Translations under genes and position numbers: made by a program | The notes under the pieces: generated by a model | The model's input: the letters and a program-made list of their open reading frames with translations, nothing else | Told to the model about the DNA's origin: nothing | Database searches by the model: none | Origin: Streptomyces sp. NBC_00878 | GTDB lineage: Bacteria; Actinomycetota; Actinomycetes; Streptomycetales; Streptomycetaceae | NCBI RefSeq assembly: GCF_026341515.1 | Contig: NZ_JAPEOK010000001.1 | Location: forward strand, 5,580,001 to 5,644,000 | Direction of reading: 5' to 3' | DNA length: 64,000 nt | Shown here: positions 16,280 through 25,575 of the stretch, one piece after another | Layout: the number at the start of each line of letters is the position of its first letter | Numbering within the stretch: position 1 is the stretch's first letter

Positions 16280-18028
16280 ATGACCAGCCAGAGAAGCCAG
16301 AAAAGCCAGGGAAGTCAGGAAAGCCGCAGTCGTCTACAGCGTGCGACGCTCGCCGCGGGAGCGGCGCTCACCGTTGTCGTCGCGGGGGCCGGGGCCGCTC
16401 CTGGTGCGGGGGCCGCGCCGGCGAACGCGGCGGGCAAGCCGAATCTCAAGCTGATCGCCGCGTCGAACTCCGTGACGCTCGACCGCTGGGAGGACGGCGT
16501 CTCGCTGGATCTCGGCACGTACCTCGCGGTCGACGACGCGCCGCTGGAGTTCAAGGTGACGCGGAAGTCGTACAAGGACCCCATCGTCGCCCAGCAGATC
16601 CTCCGCGACGGAACGAGCACGAAGACCAAAACACTGCCCGCCGGGACAGTGACGGACTTCTCCGGGCTGCCCGGCTTCCTCACCATGTCGATCAAGAACG
16701 CGGCCGGTGAGGAGGTGCTGAAGAAGGAGGGGAGCTTCTGCCCGAACAACGCCTCCGGGAGGCTCCGTCCGGATGCTCCGGCGACCTCGCACTATCCGCA
16801 GAGCTGTCCCACCAATCCGTTCACGCTGGGCTCGGTGTGGGGTGTCGAGAAGGGCTGGGCGGCCAACTCCAGCGCTGTCGGATACGACGAGCCGGTGGAC
16901 CTTCCGGCCGGTGAGTACACGGCCACGGTCTCGGTGGCCAAGAAGTACCGTGACCTGTTCGGCATCCCCGACGACCAGCCCACCATCAAGGTGACGGTCC
17001 GGGACATGGGTGACGGCGAGGGCGGGGGCGAGGGCGGGGGTGGCGCGGGAATGGCCTCCTCGCGGTCCGCCGCCGCCCACCACGGAGCCGGACACGACAC
17101 GCAGTCCGCCGCCGACGACACCGCCGCACGCGCCGCGGCTGCCGCCGCCCACCACTACGGTCCCCGCGGCGCCGACGAACCCACCCCGCCCGCCCTCTCC
17201 CACGCGCTCGAAGACCGTGGCCTGGCGCACCACCTGGGCGACGGACCCGGCCACACCGACGGCTCGCGCATCGCGCCCGCGCTGAAGCCCGCCGCCAAGC
17301 GGCCCAGCGGCCGTGCCGGTGCCCCGGCGAACGTGCCCAAGCCCGACCTGCGTTCGCTGCCGGCCTGGGACATCGCCGTCACCGACGGCGAGGACGGCGA
17401 CGTACCGGGCAAGGACTACCTCGCCTTCAGCGCGAACGTCTGGAACGCGGGCCCCGCGCCGCTCGTCGTGGACGGATTCCGCAGTCCGGGCAAGGACCTG
17501 ATGGACTCGTACCAGTACTTCTACGACGCCGCCGGCAAGCAGGTTGGTTACGCCCCCAGCGGCACCATGGAGTGGGACCCGCGGGAGGGTCACGAGCACT
17601 GGCACTTCACGGACTTCGCCAGCTACCGGCTGCTGAGCGAGGACCAGACCAAGGAGGTGCGCAGCGGCAAGGAGGCGTTCTGCCTGGCCAACACCGACGC
17701 CGTCGACTACACGGTGAAGAACGCCAACTGGCACCCGGACAACACCGACCTGTCGACCGCCTGCGGTCAGCAGAACTCGATCTCCGTCCGTGAGGTCCTC
17801 GACGTCGGCTCCGGCGACACGTACACCCAGTACCGTCCCGGCCAGTCCTTCGACATCACCGACCTGCCGAACGGCACGTACTACATCCAGGTGATCGCCA
17901 ACCCGGAGAACCGCCTCCAGGAGACGAACACCAAGAACAACGTCGCCCTGCGCAAGGTCGTCCTGGCCGGTACGCCGGGCGCCCGCACGGTGACCGTGCC
18001 GCCGCACGACCTGGTCAACGCCCCGTAG
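16280..18028 (+). CDS. secreted lysyl-oxidase-family protein
   Basis: 582 residues from the ATG at 16280 (GAGG nearby; an ATG at 16256 is also in frame). After a Ser-Gln repeat start (SQRSQKSQGSQ) comes a hydrophobic signal segment ending near AANAAG. The N-terminal third forms a beta-rich domain with paired cysteines. A Gly-rich then Ala/His-rich linker (about 245-345) follows. The C-terminal domain has EGHEHWHFTDF (about 434-444), the three-His copper-binding signature of Pfam Lysyl_oxidase, and the typical ending GTYYIQVIANPENRLQETN. Likely a copper amine oxidase acting on extracellular protein or matrix; activity is inferred. Confidence 0.85.
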   Translation: MTSQRSQKSQGSQESRSRLQRATLAAGAALTVVVAGAGAAPGAGAAPANAAGKPNLKLIAASNSVTLDRWEDGVSLDLGTYLAVDDAPLEFKVTRKSYKDPIVAQQILRDGTSTKTKTLPAGTVTDFSGLPGFLTMSIKNAAGEEVLKKEGSFCPNNASGRLRPDAPATSHYPQSCPTNPFTLGSVWGVEKGWAANSSAVGYDEPVDLPAGEYTATVSVAKKYRDLFGIPDDQPTIKVTVRDMGDGEGGGEGGGGAGMASSRSAAAHHGAGHDTQSAADDTAARAAAAAAHHYGPRGADEPTPPALSHALEDRGLAHHLGDGPGHTDGSRIAPALKPAAKRPSGRAGAPANVPKPDLRSLPAWDIAVTDGEDGDVPGKDYLAFSANVWNAGPAPLVVDGFRSPGKDLMDSYQYFYDAAGKQVGYAPSGTMEWDPREGHEHWHFTDFASYRLLSEDQTKEVRSGKEAFCLANTDAVDYTVKNANWHPDNTDLSTACGQQNSISVREVLDVGSGDTYTQYRPGQSFDITDLPNGTYYIQVIANPENRLQETNTKNNVALRKVVLAGTPGARTVTVPPHDLVNAP

Positions 18029-18040
18029 CCGCCTGACCCG

Positions 18041-18116
18041 ACCGGTCCTCCCCCCAAAAAAAGGACCGGTCCCCCACCGGCCCTTGGACCCCGTTCCCGC
18101 GCGGGGTCCAAGGGCC
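18041..18116. terminator. double hairpin terminator between convergent genes
   Basis: First hairpin: accggtcc (18041-18048) pairs with ggaccggt (18063-18070) around a C/A run. Second: ggcccttggacccc (18079-18092) pairs perfectly with 18103-18116 over a ten-base loop. It lies between the lysyl-oxidase-like gene (+) and the end of the biosynthetic operon (-), so it can stop transcription from both sides. Confidence 0.85.
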
Positions 18117-18194
18117 GCGGCCGTCTCCGGCATCGGGGACCGTCCTGGGATCGGTGACCGTCTCCGGCATCGGCCGGGCCACGGGTGGCCGGTC

Positions 18195-18944
18195 TCAGTG
18201 CCCCATCCCCGCGCCCCCGTCGACCGGGATCACGGCGCCGCGTACGAAACCGGCACCGGCGCCGGTCAGGAACGCCACCGCCTCGGCGACCTCCTCCGGG
18301 CGGGCGAGCCGGCCGGCCGGGGTCTGCCGCAGCAGGTTCCGGCGCTGTTCCTCGGTGAGTGCGCGGAGCATGTCCGTGTCGGTCAGGCCGGGCGCCACCA
18401 CGTTGCAGGTGATGTCCCGGGGGCCGAGTTCATGGGTCAGCGCCCGGGCGAAACCGACCAGACCCGCCTTCGACGCCGCGTAGTTGGTCTGCCCGGCGGC
18501 ACCGTGCAGCGCCGACGTGGAGGAGACCAGCACGATACGGCCGTGGCCCGCGCGGAGCATCCCGCGCATCGCGCGCCGGGCCACCCGGAAGGCCCCCGTG
18601 AGGTTGGTGTCGACGACGGAGGTGAAGTCCTCCTCGGTCATCCGCACCAGCAGCCGGTCGTGGGCGGTGCCCGCGTTGGCGACCAGGACGGTGACCGGGC
18701 CGTGCGCCGCCTCGGCCTCCTTGAAGGCCTGGTCCACCTGCTGACTGTCCGTCACATCGCAGCGTACGGCGAGGAATCCCGCGGACGCGGGCGCGGGCGC
18801 GGACTCGGGCGCGGGCGGCGGCTCCTCACCGCGGTACGTCACCGTGACCCGGTCCCCCGCCGCCGCGAAGCGGCGAGCTGTGGCCAGTCCGATCCCCCTG
18901 TTGCCCCCGGTCACGAAGACCGACCGGGCCGTTGCCTGTTCCAT
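18195..18944 (-). CDS. SDR 3-oxoacyl-ACP reductase (FabG-like ketoreductase)
   Basis: 249 residues from the ATG at 18944 (GGGGACG upstream). Classical SDR: TGGNRGIG cofactor site, NAG (VANAGTA), catalytic Ser in LVSSTSALHG and YAASK Tyr-Lys pair, and a FabG-like C-terminus (GAVIPVDGGAGMGH). In highly reducing type II PKS systems such a protein reduces the beta-keto acyl-ACP. Its first 119 bases overlap the end of the exporter gene in another frame. It is the last gene of the operon. Confidence 0.9.
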   Translation of the reverse strand: MEQATARSVFVTGGNRGIGLATARRFAAAGDRVTVTYRGEEPPPAPESAPAPASAGFLAVRCDVTDSQQVDQAFKEAEAAHGPVTVLVANAGTAHDRLLVRMTEEDFTSVVDTNLTGAFRVARRAMRGMLRAGHGRIVLVSSTSALHGAAGQTNYAASKAGLVGFARALTHELGPRDITCNVVAPGLTDTDMLRALTEEQRRNLLRQTPAGRLARPEEVAEAVAFLTGAGAGFVRGAVIPVDGGAGMGH

Positions 18945-20541
18945 CGTCGTCCCCACTTCCCTTCCTGCTTCCGCCACTTCCGCCACTTCCGCTGCTGACG
19001 TTCCGTGTCCGCAGGCCCACGACGCCCACGGCGAACCCGACGAGGGCCAGTACGGCGGTCCAGAACGTGGCCGCGTACATGGCGTCGAGGAAGGCGCGGT
19101 CGGCGGTGGCCGCCAGTTCCGGCAGGCGCAGCGAACCGGCCAGTGAGCGGGCCGCCTCGGCGGAGGTCCTGGCCTGCTCCTCGGCGCCCGGCGTCAACCC
19201 CTGTGCCCCGCCGGGCAGTTCGGCGTCCGCCATCCGCTCCCGGTACACCCCGGAGAGGATCGAACCGGTCATCGCCACCCCGAGCGTCCCGCCCACCTGC
19301 CGGGTGACGCTGTTGACGGCCGACCCGGCGCCCGCGAGATGCGGCGGCACCCCGCTCATCATCACGGCCGTGACCGGCGTACCGACCAGGCCCATCCCGA
19401 ACCCCTGCACCCACAGCAGCGCGACCACGGTCAGGATCGGGGTCCGTCCGTCGAACCACAGATAGCCGACGTACGTGGCCGCCGTGGCCAGGACCCCGGC
19501 CGCGACCGTCCACCGGGCCGACAACAGCCGGCTCAGCGCGGGGGACGCCTGACTGCCCAGGACGATGCCGATCGCCGCGGCGATCATCACCGTTCCGGCG
19601 TCGGCGGGGGAGAGTCCGCGCGGCCCCTGGAGATAGAAGGCCGCGTAGAAGAGGTGCCCGGCCAGCGCCATGAACGCGATCAGCAGCACCACGCTGCCGG
19701 CCGTGAACCCGGGCTGCCGGAAGAGTCGTACGTCCAGGCTGGGGGCGGGCGACCTGCGCTGACCGGCGACGAAGGCGGCGAGCAGCGCGCAGCCGAGGAG
19801 GAGGGGGAGGAGTACGTACGGGCCGTACCAGGTCTGCCCGTTGCCGAGTTCGATGATTCCGAAGACCACGCCGCCGAGCCCGAGCACCGACAGGGCGAGC
19901 CCCGGCAGGTCGAGCACCCGGCGCCGGGGACCCTTCAACTCCGGTACGACGGCGACCACTCCGGCCAGACACAGGGCCACGATCGGCACGTTGACCAGGA
20001 ACACCGAACCCCACCAGAAGTGGCTGAGCAGCGCCCCGCCCACGACCGGTCCGACGGCCACCCCGAGACCGCTGGACGAGCTCCAGATCGCGATCGCCCG
20101 GGTGCGCTTCTCCTCCGGAGTGCTCTGCACGATGACCGACAGGGTCGCGGGCATCAGCAGCGCGCTGCCCGCGCCCATGACGGCACGCGCCACGATCAGC
20201 CAGGCGGGACTCGTGGCGAAGGCGCCCGCGCCGGAGGCGGCGCCGAACAGCGCAAGCCCCGCGAGAAGGGTGTTCCGGGGGCCGAACCGGTCGGCCAGCG
20301 CCCCGCCCGCGAAGAGCGTGCCGGCGAAGACCAGGGTGTAGGCGCTCGCCACCCACTCCAGTTCGGCGGGGGTCGCGCCCAGGCCGTCGACCGGATCGGC
20401 CAGCGTGGTGACGGCGACGTTCAGGACCGAGGTGTCCAGCCAGATCAGCATCTGGGCGCAGACCACGACCAGGAGGACGGGCCAGGACCGGGACGGGGCG
20501 GACTTCTCTGCCGCCCCTTCCGCTCGGCTCGCGGTGGTCAT
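18826..20541 (-). CDS. MFS exporter, DHA2 (EmrB/QacA) family
   Basis: 571 residues with about 14 transmembrane helices. The ATG at 20541 overlaps the lyase stop as ATGA. DHA2 hallmarks: WLDTSVLNVAVTTLA in helix 1, ADRFGPRNTLLAG as motif A, and the motif C-like GLGVAVGPVVGGALLSHFWWGSVFLVNVP. Probably the efflux pump for the operon's product. The cytoplasmic Ser/Gly tail (SSGSGGSGGSRKGSG and beyond) is encoded in the region that also encodes the ketoreductase N-terminus. Confidence 0.92.
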   Translation of the reverse strand: MTTASRAEGAAEKSAPSRSWPVLLVVVCAQMLIWLDTSVLNVAVTTLADPVDGLGATPAELEWVASAYTLVFAGTLFAGGALADRFGPRNTLLAGLALFGAASGAGAFATSPAWLIVARAVMGAGSALLMPATLSVIVQSTPEEKRTRAIAIWSSSSGLGVAVGPVVGGALLSHFWWGSVFLVNVPIVALCLAGVVAVVPELKGPRRRVLDLPGLALSVLGLGGVVFGIIELGNGQTWYGPYVLLPLLLGCALLAAFVAGQRRSPAPSLDVRLFRQPGFTAGSVVLLIAFMALAGHLFYAAFYLQGPRGLSPADAGTVMIAAAIGIVLGSQASPALSRLLSARWTVAAGVLATAATYVGYLWFDGRTPILTVVALLWVQGFGMGLVGTPVTAVMMSGVPPHLAGAGSAVNSVTRQVGGTLGVAMTGSILSGVYRERMADAELPGGAQGLTPGAEEQARTSAEAARSLAGSLRLPELAATADRAFLDAMYAATFWTAVLALVGFAVGVVGLRTRNVSSGSGGSGGSRKGSGDDDGTGNGPVGLRDRGQQGDRTGHSSPLRGGGGPGHGDVPR

Positions 20542-22052
20542 CGGGTGCCTCCGTTGTCTGTGGTGTGCATGCCGTCCCGGCTTAGGTGGATGAGATCCGC
20601 GTAGTTGTGGAGCGCTCGGTCGATCAGCGCGTCGGCCGCGCCCGTGTACTGGACCGGGTCGAGGAGTTCGGACAGCCGGGCGGGGGTGAAGTCGGTTGTC
20701 AGATCGGGGTGTTGGGACAGCACCGCGGCGAGCGGGCGCCCGGTGTACTCCGCCTCTGCCGACGCGGCGGTCAGCAGCTTCTTCGCCCGTACCTTGCCGA
20801 GCGCCGGAGCGAGCACCACCATCAGCCGCTCGGTGACGAGGGCGCCCCCGGTCAGTTCGAGGTTGGCCAGCATCCGTTCCGGGTGGACGATCAGTCCCTC
20901 GGCGAGCTCGACGGCGGTGTGCGCGGCCCCGCCCGCCAGCCGCAACGCCTCCCGCAGCGGCTGCCATTCGGCGTGCCACGCCCCGGCGGGCCGCTCGTCC
21001 TCGGCGAGCAGACACTGGGCCAGTACGAGGGCATGGGCGGGCACCTGACGGGCGGCGGCCACGATCAGCGTGGCGAGCGCGGGGTTGCGCTTCTGCGGCA
21101 TCGCCGAGGAGGCCCCGCGCCCGGCGGCCACGGGCTCGGACACCTCACCGATCTCGGTACGGGACAGCGTCTGCACGTCGAGTGCGAACTTGCCGAGCGC
21201 GCCGGTGACCAGCTGGAGCACCGCCCCCAACTCCGCGACGGGCGTGCGCACGGTGTGCCACGGCAGCACCGGCTCGGCCAGCCCCAACGCCTCGGCGAAC
21301 GGCCGGAGCAACTCGACTCCGCCCTCGCCACCGGTTGGGTTGGGGCTCCCGTCCTCGCCCTCGCCGCCGACCGGGTTCGGGCTCCCCTCCCCGGCCTCCC
21401 CGCTGTCCCCGCGGTCCAGCAGGGCGTATTCGCGGTACGCGGCGAGTGTTCCGGCCGCTCCGCCCAGCTGGGCCGGGAGCGCGGACGCGACCGCCCGTAC
21501 CCGGACCAGGGCGTCGGCGACCAACTGGAGCCAGCCCGCCGCCTTGAGACCGAAGGTGGTGGGCACGGCGTGCTGGGCCAGGGTGCGCCCGGCCAGCACG
21601 GTGTGGCGGTGGGTGCGGGCCAGCGCGGCCAGGGCGGCGCCGGTGCGTTCCAGGTCGGCGGCGATCAGGCCGAGTACCCGGCGGGCGACCAGCATCGACG
21701 CCGAGTCGAGGATGTCCTGGCTGGTCGACCCCCGGTGTACGTACTCGGCGGCGGCCGGGTCCTTGGCGGCGACCACCTCGGTGAACGCCGTCACCAGCGC
21801 GACCACCGGGTTGGCGGTCGCCCGGGCCGCGTGTGCCAGGGCGACCAGGTCCAGCCGGTCGGCGCGGGCCACCGAGGCGATCGCCTCCACCGCGGCGACG
21901 GGCGTCAGCCCGACCGCGAACTGGGCCCGGGCCAGCGCCACTTCGGCGTCCAGCATGGCTTGCAGCCACGCCTCGTCGGTCACCTCGGCGGCGGCGGGCG
22001 TACCCGCCCAGGTGGGGGCGAGCAGGCCCGCGTCGGTTCCTACGGACGTCAT
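20538..22052 (-). CDS. nitrosuccinate lyase (CreD-like), fumarase/aspartase superfamily
   Basis: 504 residues; starts at an ATG overlapping the upstream monooxygenase stop. Superfamily features: RGSTSQDILDSASM (first active-site region), RTLAQHAVPTTFG, and the signature SSAMPQKRNPA. The closest annotated relatives are 3-carboxymuconate cycloisomerase/adenylosuccinate lyase types. Directly next to a CreE-like flavoenzyme the expected reaction is elimination of nitrous acid from nitrosuccinate, giving fumarate. A duplicated insert (SPNPVGGEGEDGSPNPTGGEG) lies between helices near residue 225. Function rests on motif plus the CreE-CreD pairing. Confidence 0.88.
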   Translation of the reverse strand: MTSVGTDAGLLAPTWAGTPAAAEVTDEAWLQAMLDAEVALARAQFAVGLTPVAAVEAIASVARADRLDLVALAHAARATANPVVALVTAFTEVVAAKDPAAAEYVHRGSTSQDILDSASMLVARRVLGLIAADLERTGAALAALARTHRHTVLAGRTLAQHAVPTTFGLKAAGWLQLVADALVRVRAVASALPAQLGGAAGTLAAYREYALLDRGDSGEAGEGSPNPVGGEGEDGSPNPTGGEGGVELLRPFAEALGLAEPVLPWHTVRTPVAELGAVLQLVTGALGKFALDVQTLSRTEIGEVSEPVAAGRGASSAMPQKRNPALATLIVAAARQVPAHALVLAQCLLAEDERPAGAWHAEWQPLREALRLAGGAAHTAVELAEGLIVHPERMLANLELTGGALVTERLMVVLAPALGKVRAKKLLTAASAEAEYTGRPLAAVLSQHPDLTTDFTPARLSELLDPVQYTGAADALIDRALHNYADLIHLSRDGMHTTDNGGTR

Positions 22053-24055
22053 CTTCGCGCTCCTCGGCTTCCTTCGCCTGATATCCGACGTCTCGTCAAA
22101 GCCGCGTCCGGCAGCGGCACTTCGGGCAACGAGGCGTCGGGCAACGAGGCGTCGGGCACCGGCACTTCGGGCAGCGGGCTTGATGCCGCTTCCTCCGGAA
22201 GCATCAAGGCCGCCCGCGCGATCGCGTCCGAGTCCTCCAGCGTCACCGAGCCGACGCCCGGCCGGATGCCGACCGCCGTCACCCAGCGCACTCCCTCCGT
22301 CGGCACCCCGAAGGCGAACCGGCGAGGGTGCGCCCGGCCCGCCGCGTCCACCAGCCGGGGCGCGTCCCTCGTCACCGCGAGCCCGCCCGTCTCAGTCCCG
22401 CTCGTTTCAGTCCCACCCGTCTCGAGCCCACCCGTCTCGAGCCCGCCCGTCTCAAGCCCGCCCGTCTCCCGACCGCTCAGCCGGTACGGGACACAGTCAC
22501 CGGCCGCCAGCAGCCCCCGCAGCAGGGGATCGGCGCTGCGCCGCAGATCGACCACGGGCAGCCGCGCCTCGACGAGCGCGCCGACCAGCACGGGGGGCTC
22601 GGGCACCAGCTCGGCGTCCACGAGGAAACCGCGCTCGCGCGCCGAGGGCCGTACGCGCATCCCCGGCCCGAGCACATGCACCACCTCGGCCTCGATCAGC
22701 GCGATCAGCTGCTCGATCCGGAAGGCGGGCGGGCCGATCGACGTGAACGCGTTCAACGGCGTGTACCAGCCGTCCAGTTCGGACCGGTACGACGTGCCGG
22801 ACACCCCGCCGTGATCGACGACCAGCCGGATCTCGTTGCGCAGGTCCCGCAGGGCGTCCAGCGCGGCCTTCAACGGCCCGCTCACATTGCCCAGCCGGGC
22901 CTCGGCGACATCCTGCCGCAGGTATTCCAGCAGCCAGTGCCGGAAGTCGTCGCGGCCGGTGAAGTCCCGGTCGCCGTAGGGCCGTTCGATCCGCCGCCAG
23001 TCCCACGGCTCGGCGGGCGGCACTCCGTACCGTTCGAGCCACGCCTCGTGGTAGACGGTCCGCACCTCACGGTCGATCAGCGGCCAGATCTCGCCGCGGA
23101 AGGAGACGGGGTGTCCGTCGTCCGCCCGCCGCCGCAGCCCGGCGATGACCTCGGGGGTCAGGAAGCGGGGGTGGTGGCGGCCGAGCGCGCCCTTCTCGTT
23201 CTCGCCGCGTGCGTGGTACGGCACTCCGCGCCGCGAACCGGCGTACAGCACCGGCTCGTTGCCGCTCGGGAGGTACACCAGGCCGGACTGGCTCTCCTTG
23301 AACGTGCCGCCGCGGCCCTCGGTGAGCAGCGCCACGCAGTCGAAGAAGTTGAGCCCAAGCCCGCGCAGGGCGACGGGTGTGCCCGGCGCGATCCCGCTCA
23401 GGTCGGCGTCGGCGGGGTTGGCGGGCCGCACGTAGAGCGGGCCATGCCGGTCGGCGAAGGAGCCCAGCGAACGTTCCTCCGGGCTCGGGGTCAGGCCGCC
23501 GTGGCCGAGCGCCAGCACCACCGCGTCCATCCCGGCGAGCGGCTCGCCGTCCGCCAGGGTGACCGTCTGCCGCCCGTCCGGGGTGTCGGCCAGGGCGACC
23601 GCGGTCGCGCGGTGCGTGTGGACCGTCACCCCGGGAGGGGCGGTGCGTAAGAGATGCCGGAACACCCACTCCAGGTAGTGGCCGTGGAAGGCCCGGGTCG
23701 GATAGGTGTCAGGGCCGAGCCGCCGCGCCTCCGCCAGGATCCGGTCCGGGTAGGCCTCGTGCCCCAGTGCGCGCGCCCACTCGTACAGGCTCGGCCCCGG
23801 CACCGACGGCCCGGCGCAGTCCACGCTGTCGTCGGTGAACAGGGTCACCTGGGAGGCGACCGTGTTCATCAGCAGCTCGGGCGGCTGGTCGGTGCGCCAC
23901 ACCGCGCCCGCGCCGGGCGGGTACGGGTCGACGAGGTGGACCACGACCGGGCGGGCGGCCTGGCCCGCGTTGGCGCAGAGCCGCTCCAGGACCGAGAGCC
24001 CCCGCGGACCGGCGCCGATCACGCACAGGGTGATGGCGTCACCGGGCCCGGTCAT
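22049..24055 (-). CDS. flavin-dependent aspartate N-oxygenase (CreE-like)
   Basis: 668 residues; ATGA overlap with the upstream reductase-like gene. FAD/NAD(P)-binding fold of the NAD_binding_9 type: VIGAGPRGLSVLERL (12-26), the conserved NTVASQVTLFTDD, and ALGHGG before the second nucleotide-binding region. In the aspartate-nitrosuccinate pathway the CreE enzyme oxidises L-aspartate to nitrosuccinate using NADPH and oxygen. Codon 136 is TTA (23648-23650). A repeat insert (ETGGLETGGLETGG) and a C-terminal repeat (PDASLPDASLPEVPLPD) are strain-type expansions. The call is strong because CreD is coupled downstream. Confidence 0.9.
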   Translation of the reverse strand: MTGPGDAITLCVIGAGPRGLSVLERLCANAGQAARPVVVHLVDPYPPGAGAVWRTDQPPELLMNTVASQVTLFTDDSVDCAGPSVPGPSLYEWARALGHEAYPDRILAEARRLGPDTYPTRAFHGHYLEWVFRHLLRTAPPGVTVHTHRATAVALADTPDGRQTVTLADGEPLAGMDAVVLALGHGGLTPSPEERSLGSFADRHGPLYVRPANPADADLSGIAPGTPVALRGLGLNFFDCVALLTEGRGGTFKESQSGLVYLPSGNEPVLYAGSRRGVPYHARGENEKGALGRHHPRFLTPEVIAGLRRRADDGHPVSFRGEIWPLIDREVRTVYHEAWLERYGVPPAEPWDWRRIERPYGDRDFTGRDDFRHWLLEYLRQDVAEARLGNVSGPLKAALDALRDLRNEIRLVVDHGGVSGTSYRSELDGWYTPLNAFTSIGPPAFRIEQLIALIEAEVVHVLGPGMRVRPSARERGFLVDAELVPEPPVLVGALVEARLPVVDLRRSADPLLRGLLAAGDCVPYRLSGRETGGLETGGLETGGLETGGTETSGTETGGLAVTRDAPRLVDAAGRAHPRRFAFGVPTEGVRWVTAVGIRPGVGSVTLEDSDAIARAALMLPEEAASSPLPEVPVPDASLPDASLPEVPLPDAALTRRRISGEGSRGARR

Positions 24056-24978
24056 TCCCGGCCCAGCCCGTCACGCCAGCTCGGCCGCAGCGGCTTCCAG
24101 CCCAGTGCCGTACGGGCCCGGTCGTTCGCCGCGCCCCGCGCCGCGGTCAGCTGATGGGTCATGAACCAGCCGAGCAGCCGGGGCGCGAGCGCCGCCGGGA
24201 CCGTACGCGGCGGCGGGCCGCCCAGCGTGCGGGCGAAGTGCGGCAGCCACTGCGCGGCCGGGGCCGGATCGTCGTCGGTCACATGGAAGACGCCGGTGGC
24301 CTCCGACTCGACGGCCGCCACGGCCGCCCCCACGGCGTCCACCACATGCAGGAACGAGGTGATCCCGGAACCGTCCCCGGGCACCGGCAGCTTCCCTGCG
24401 AGCACCCTCTGCCCGGTCCCGCCGATACGGACGTACGCGGTCCCGGGCCCGTACAGGGTGCCGTACCGCAGCACCACGCCCGCAAGCTCCGGGCCGCTGC
24501 CCAGCGCGAGCCGCTCCAGCTCGGCGACGGCCCGTACGGTGGCGGCCCAGCCGGCGTCCGGGGCGTCCACGTACAGCGGCGCGTCCTCGTCGAGGACCGG
24601 GTCCCCGGCCGGGGCGGCGGCGAAGGCGACGGACTGTGCGACCAGCCGCCGCGCACCGGACGCACGGGCCGCGGCGACGAGATTGGCCGTGCCCTCGGTC
24701 CGCAGCCGAGCGGTCAGGGCGAAGGCCTCCACGGGGTCGTCGGGGAGCAGCCGCAACGCCGTCATCTGATGGACGACCACCTCGGGCCGGACGGCCGACA
24801 CCGCGGCCAGCAGGCCGGCCGGGTCCAGGGCGTCGGCGACCACGACCTCGTCCGCCTCCGGAGCCCGGGCCCGGGACTCCTCCCGTACCAGCGCGCTCAC
24901 TTCATGACCCCGCGCCCGCAACGCTCCCACCAGCGGATGTCCGACCGCTCCGGTGGCCCCGGCGACCAGTACGCGCAC
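24052..24978 (-). CDS. NAD(P)-dependent epimerase/reductase-like protein
   Basis: 308 residues, extended-SDR fold: VLVAGATGAVGHPLV nucleotide site, VVVADALDPAGLLAAV, and HVVDAVGAAVAAVES of the substrate half. The usual Tyr-x-x-x-Lys pair is not evident where expected (APDAGWAATVRAVAELE), so it is unlikely to be an ordinary sugar epimerase. It sits between the candidate diazotase block and CreE, three bases after the preceding stop. A hydride-donating step on the diazo or polyketide intermediate is a reasonable guess. Confidence 0.78.
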   Translation of the reverse strand: MRVLVAGATGAVGHPLVGALRARGHEVSALVREESRARAPEADEVVVADALDPAGLLAAVSAVRPEVVVHQMTALRLLPDDPVEAFALTARLRTEGTANLVAAARASGARRLVAQSVAFAAAPAGDPVLDEDAPLYVDAPDAGWAATVRAVAELERLALGSGPELAGVVLRYGTLYGPGTAYVRIGGTGQRVLAGKLPVPGDGSGITSFLHVVDAVGAAVAAVESEATGVFHVTDDDPAPAAQWLPHFARTLGGPPPRTVPAALAPRLLGWFMTHQLTAARGAANDRARTALGWKPLRPSWRDGLGRE

Positions 24979-24981
24979 GGC

Positions 24982-25575
24982 TCAGCCCTCCGTGGCGGGG
25001 GAGGAGGCGGGAGCGGGGGGAGCGAGGGGAGTGGCGACCCGCATCAGCAGGCGGCACGCCTTGTCGCCGTCCCGCAGACAGCTTTCGGCGCGGTTCTCCG
25101 TCAGGGTCACGCCGAGCCCCTCGGACCAGCCCGCGTGGATGTCGGTGCACGGGCACCGGTAGCCCTCCAGCGAACCGGCCATCCGGACCATGGTGATGGC
25201 GAAGTTCCGCCGCAGTGTGAGCACGATCAGGCCCTCGTCCTCGCCCTCTTCCTCGACCTCGGTGGAGGCGTTGCGCAGCTCCCGCGGGAACATCCGGTCG
25301 CCGCACTCGTCGTAACGGCGGCGCAGCTCCTCCAGGCTCTTGCCGTTGTCACCGTTGTCACCGTTGTCACCGCTGTCGGGCAGCGGTCCGGAGCGGCGGC
25401 CGACGCGCTGCCCGACGTGCAGGGCGACCTTGCGCAGTGCCTCGGCGTTGAGCTCGTTCGCGGCCTGCTGGCCGAACCGGCTCGCCACCCCCTGGTACCA
25501 GTGGGCGTCGTGCTGCCACCACAGCCGGTACGCCTCCACGGTCTGCGCGCGCTGGTTGACCTCGTCGGCACTCAC
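24982..25575 (-). CDS. small conserved protein, DUF6125 / ATC-hydrolase-like
   Basis: 197 residues from a GTG overlapping the ligase stop as GTGA. The pattern WWQHDAHWYQGVASRFGQQAANELN followed in the C-terminal half by CPCTDIHAGW and CLRDGDKACRLLMRV resembles the family that includes L-2-amino-thiazoline-4-carboxylate hydrolase-like and DUF6125 proteins. Four to five cysteines in the C-terminal half could bind a metal. A DNGDNGDNG repeat is inserted near residue 70. Tight coupling to the ligase suggests a partner or chaperone for that step; the reaction is unknown. Confidence 0.7.
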   Translation of the reverse strand: MSADEVNQRAQTVEAYRLWWQHDAHWYQGVASRFGQQAANELNAEALRKVALHVGQRVGRRSGPLPDSGDNGDNGDNGKSLEELRRRYDECGDRMFPRELRNASTEVEEEGEDEGLIVLTLRRNFAITMVRMAGSLEGYRCPCTDIHAGWSEGLGVTLTENRAESCLRDGDKACRLLMRVATPLAPPAPASSPATEG

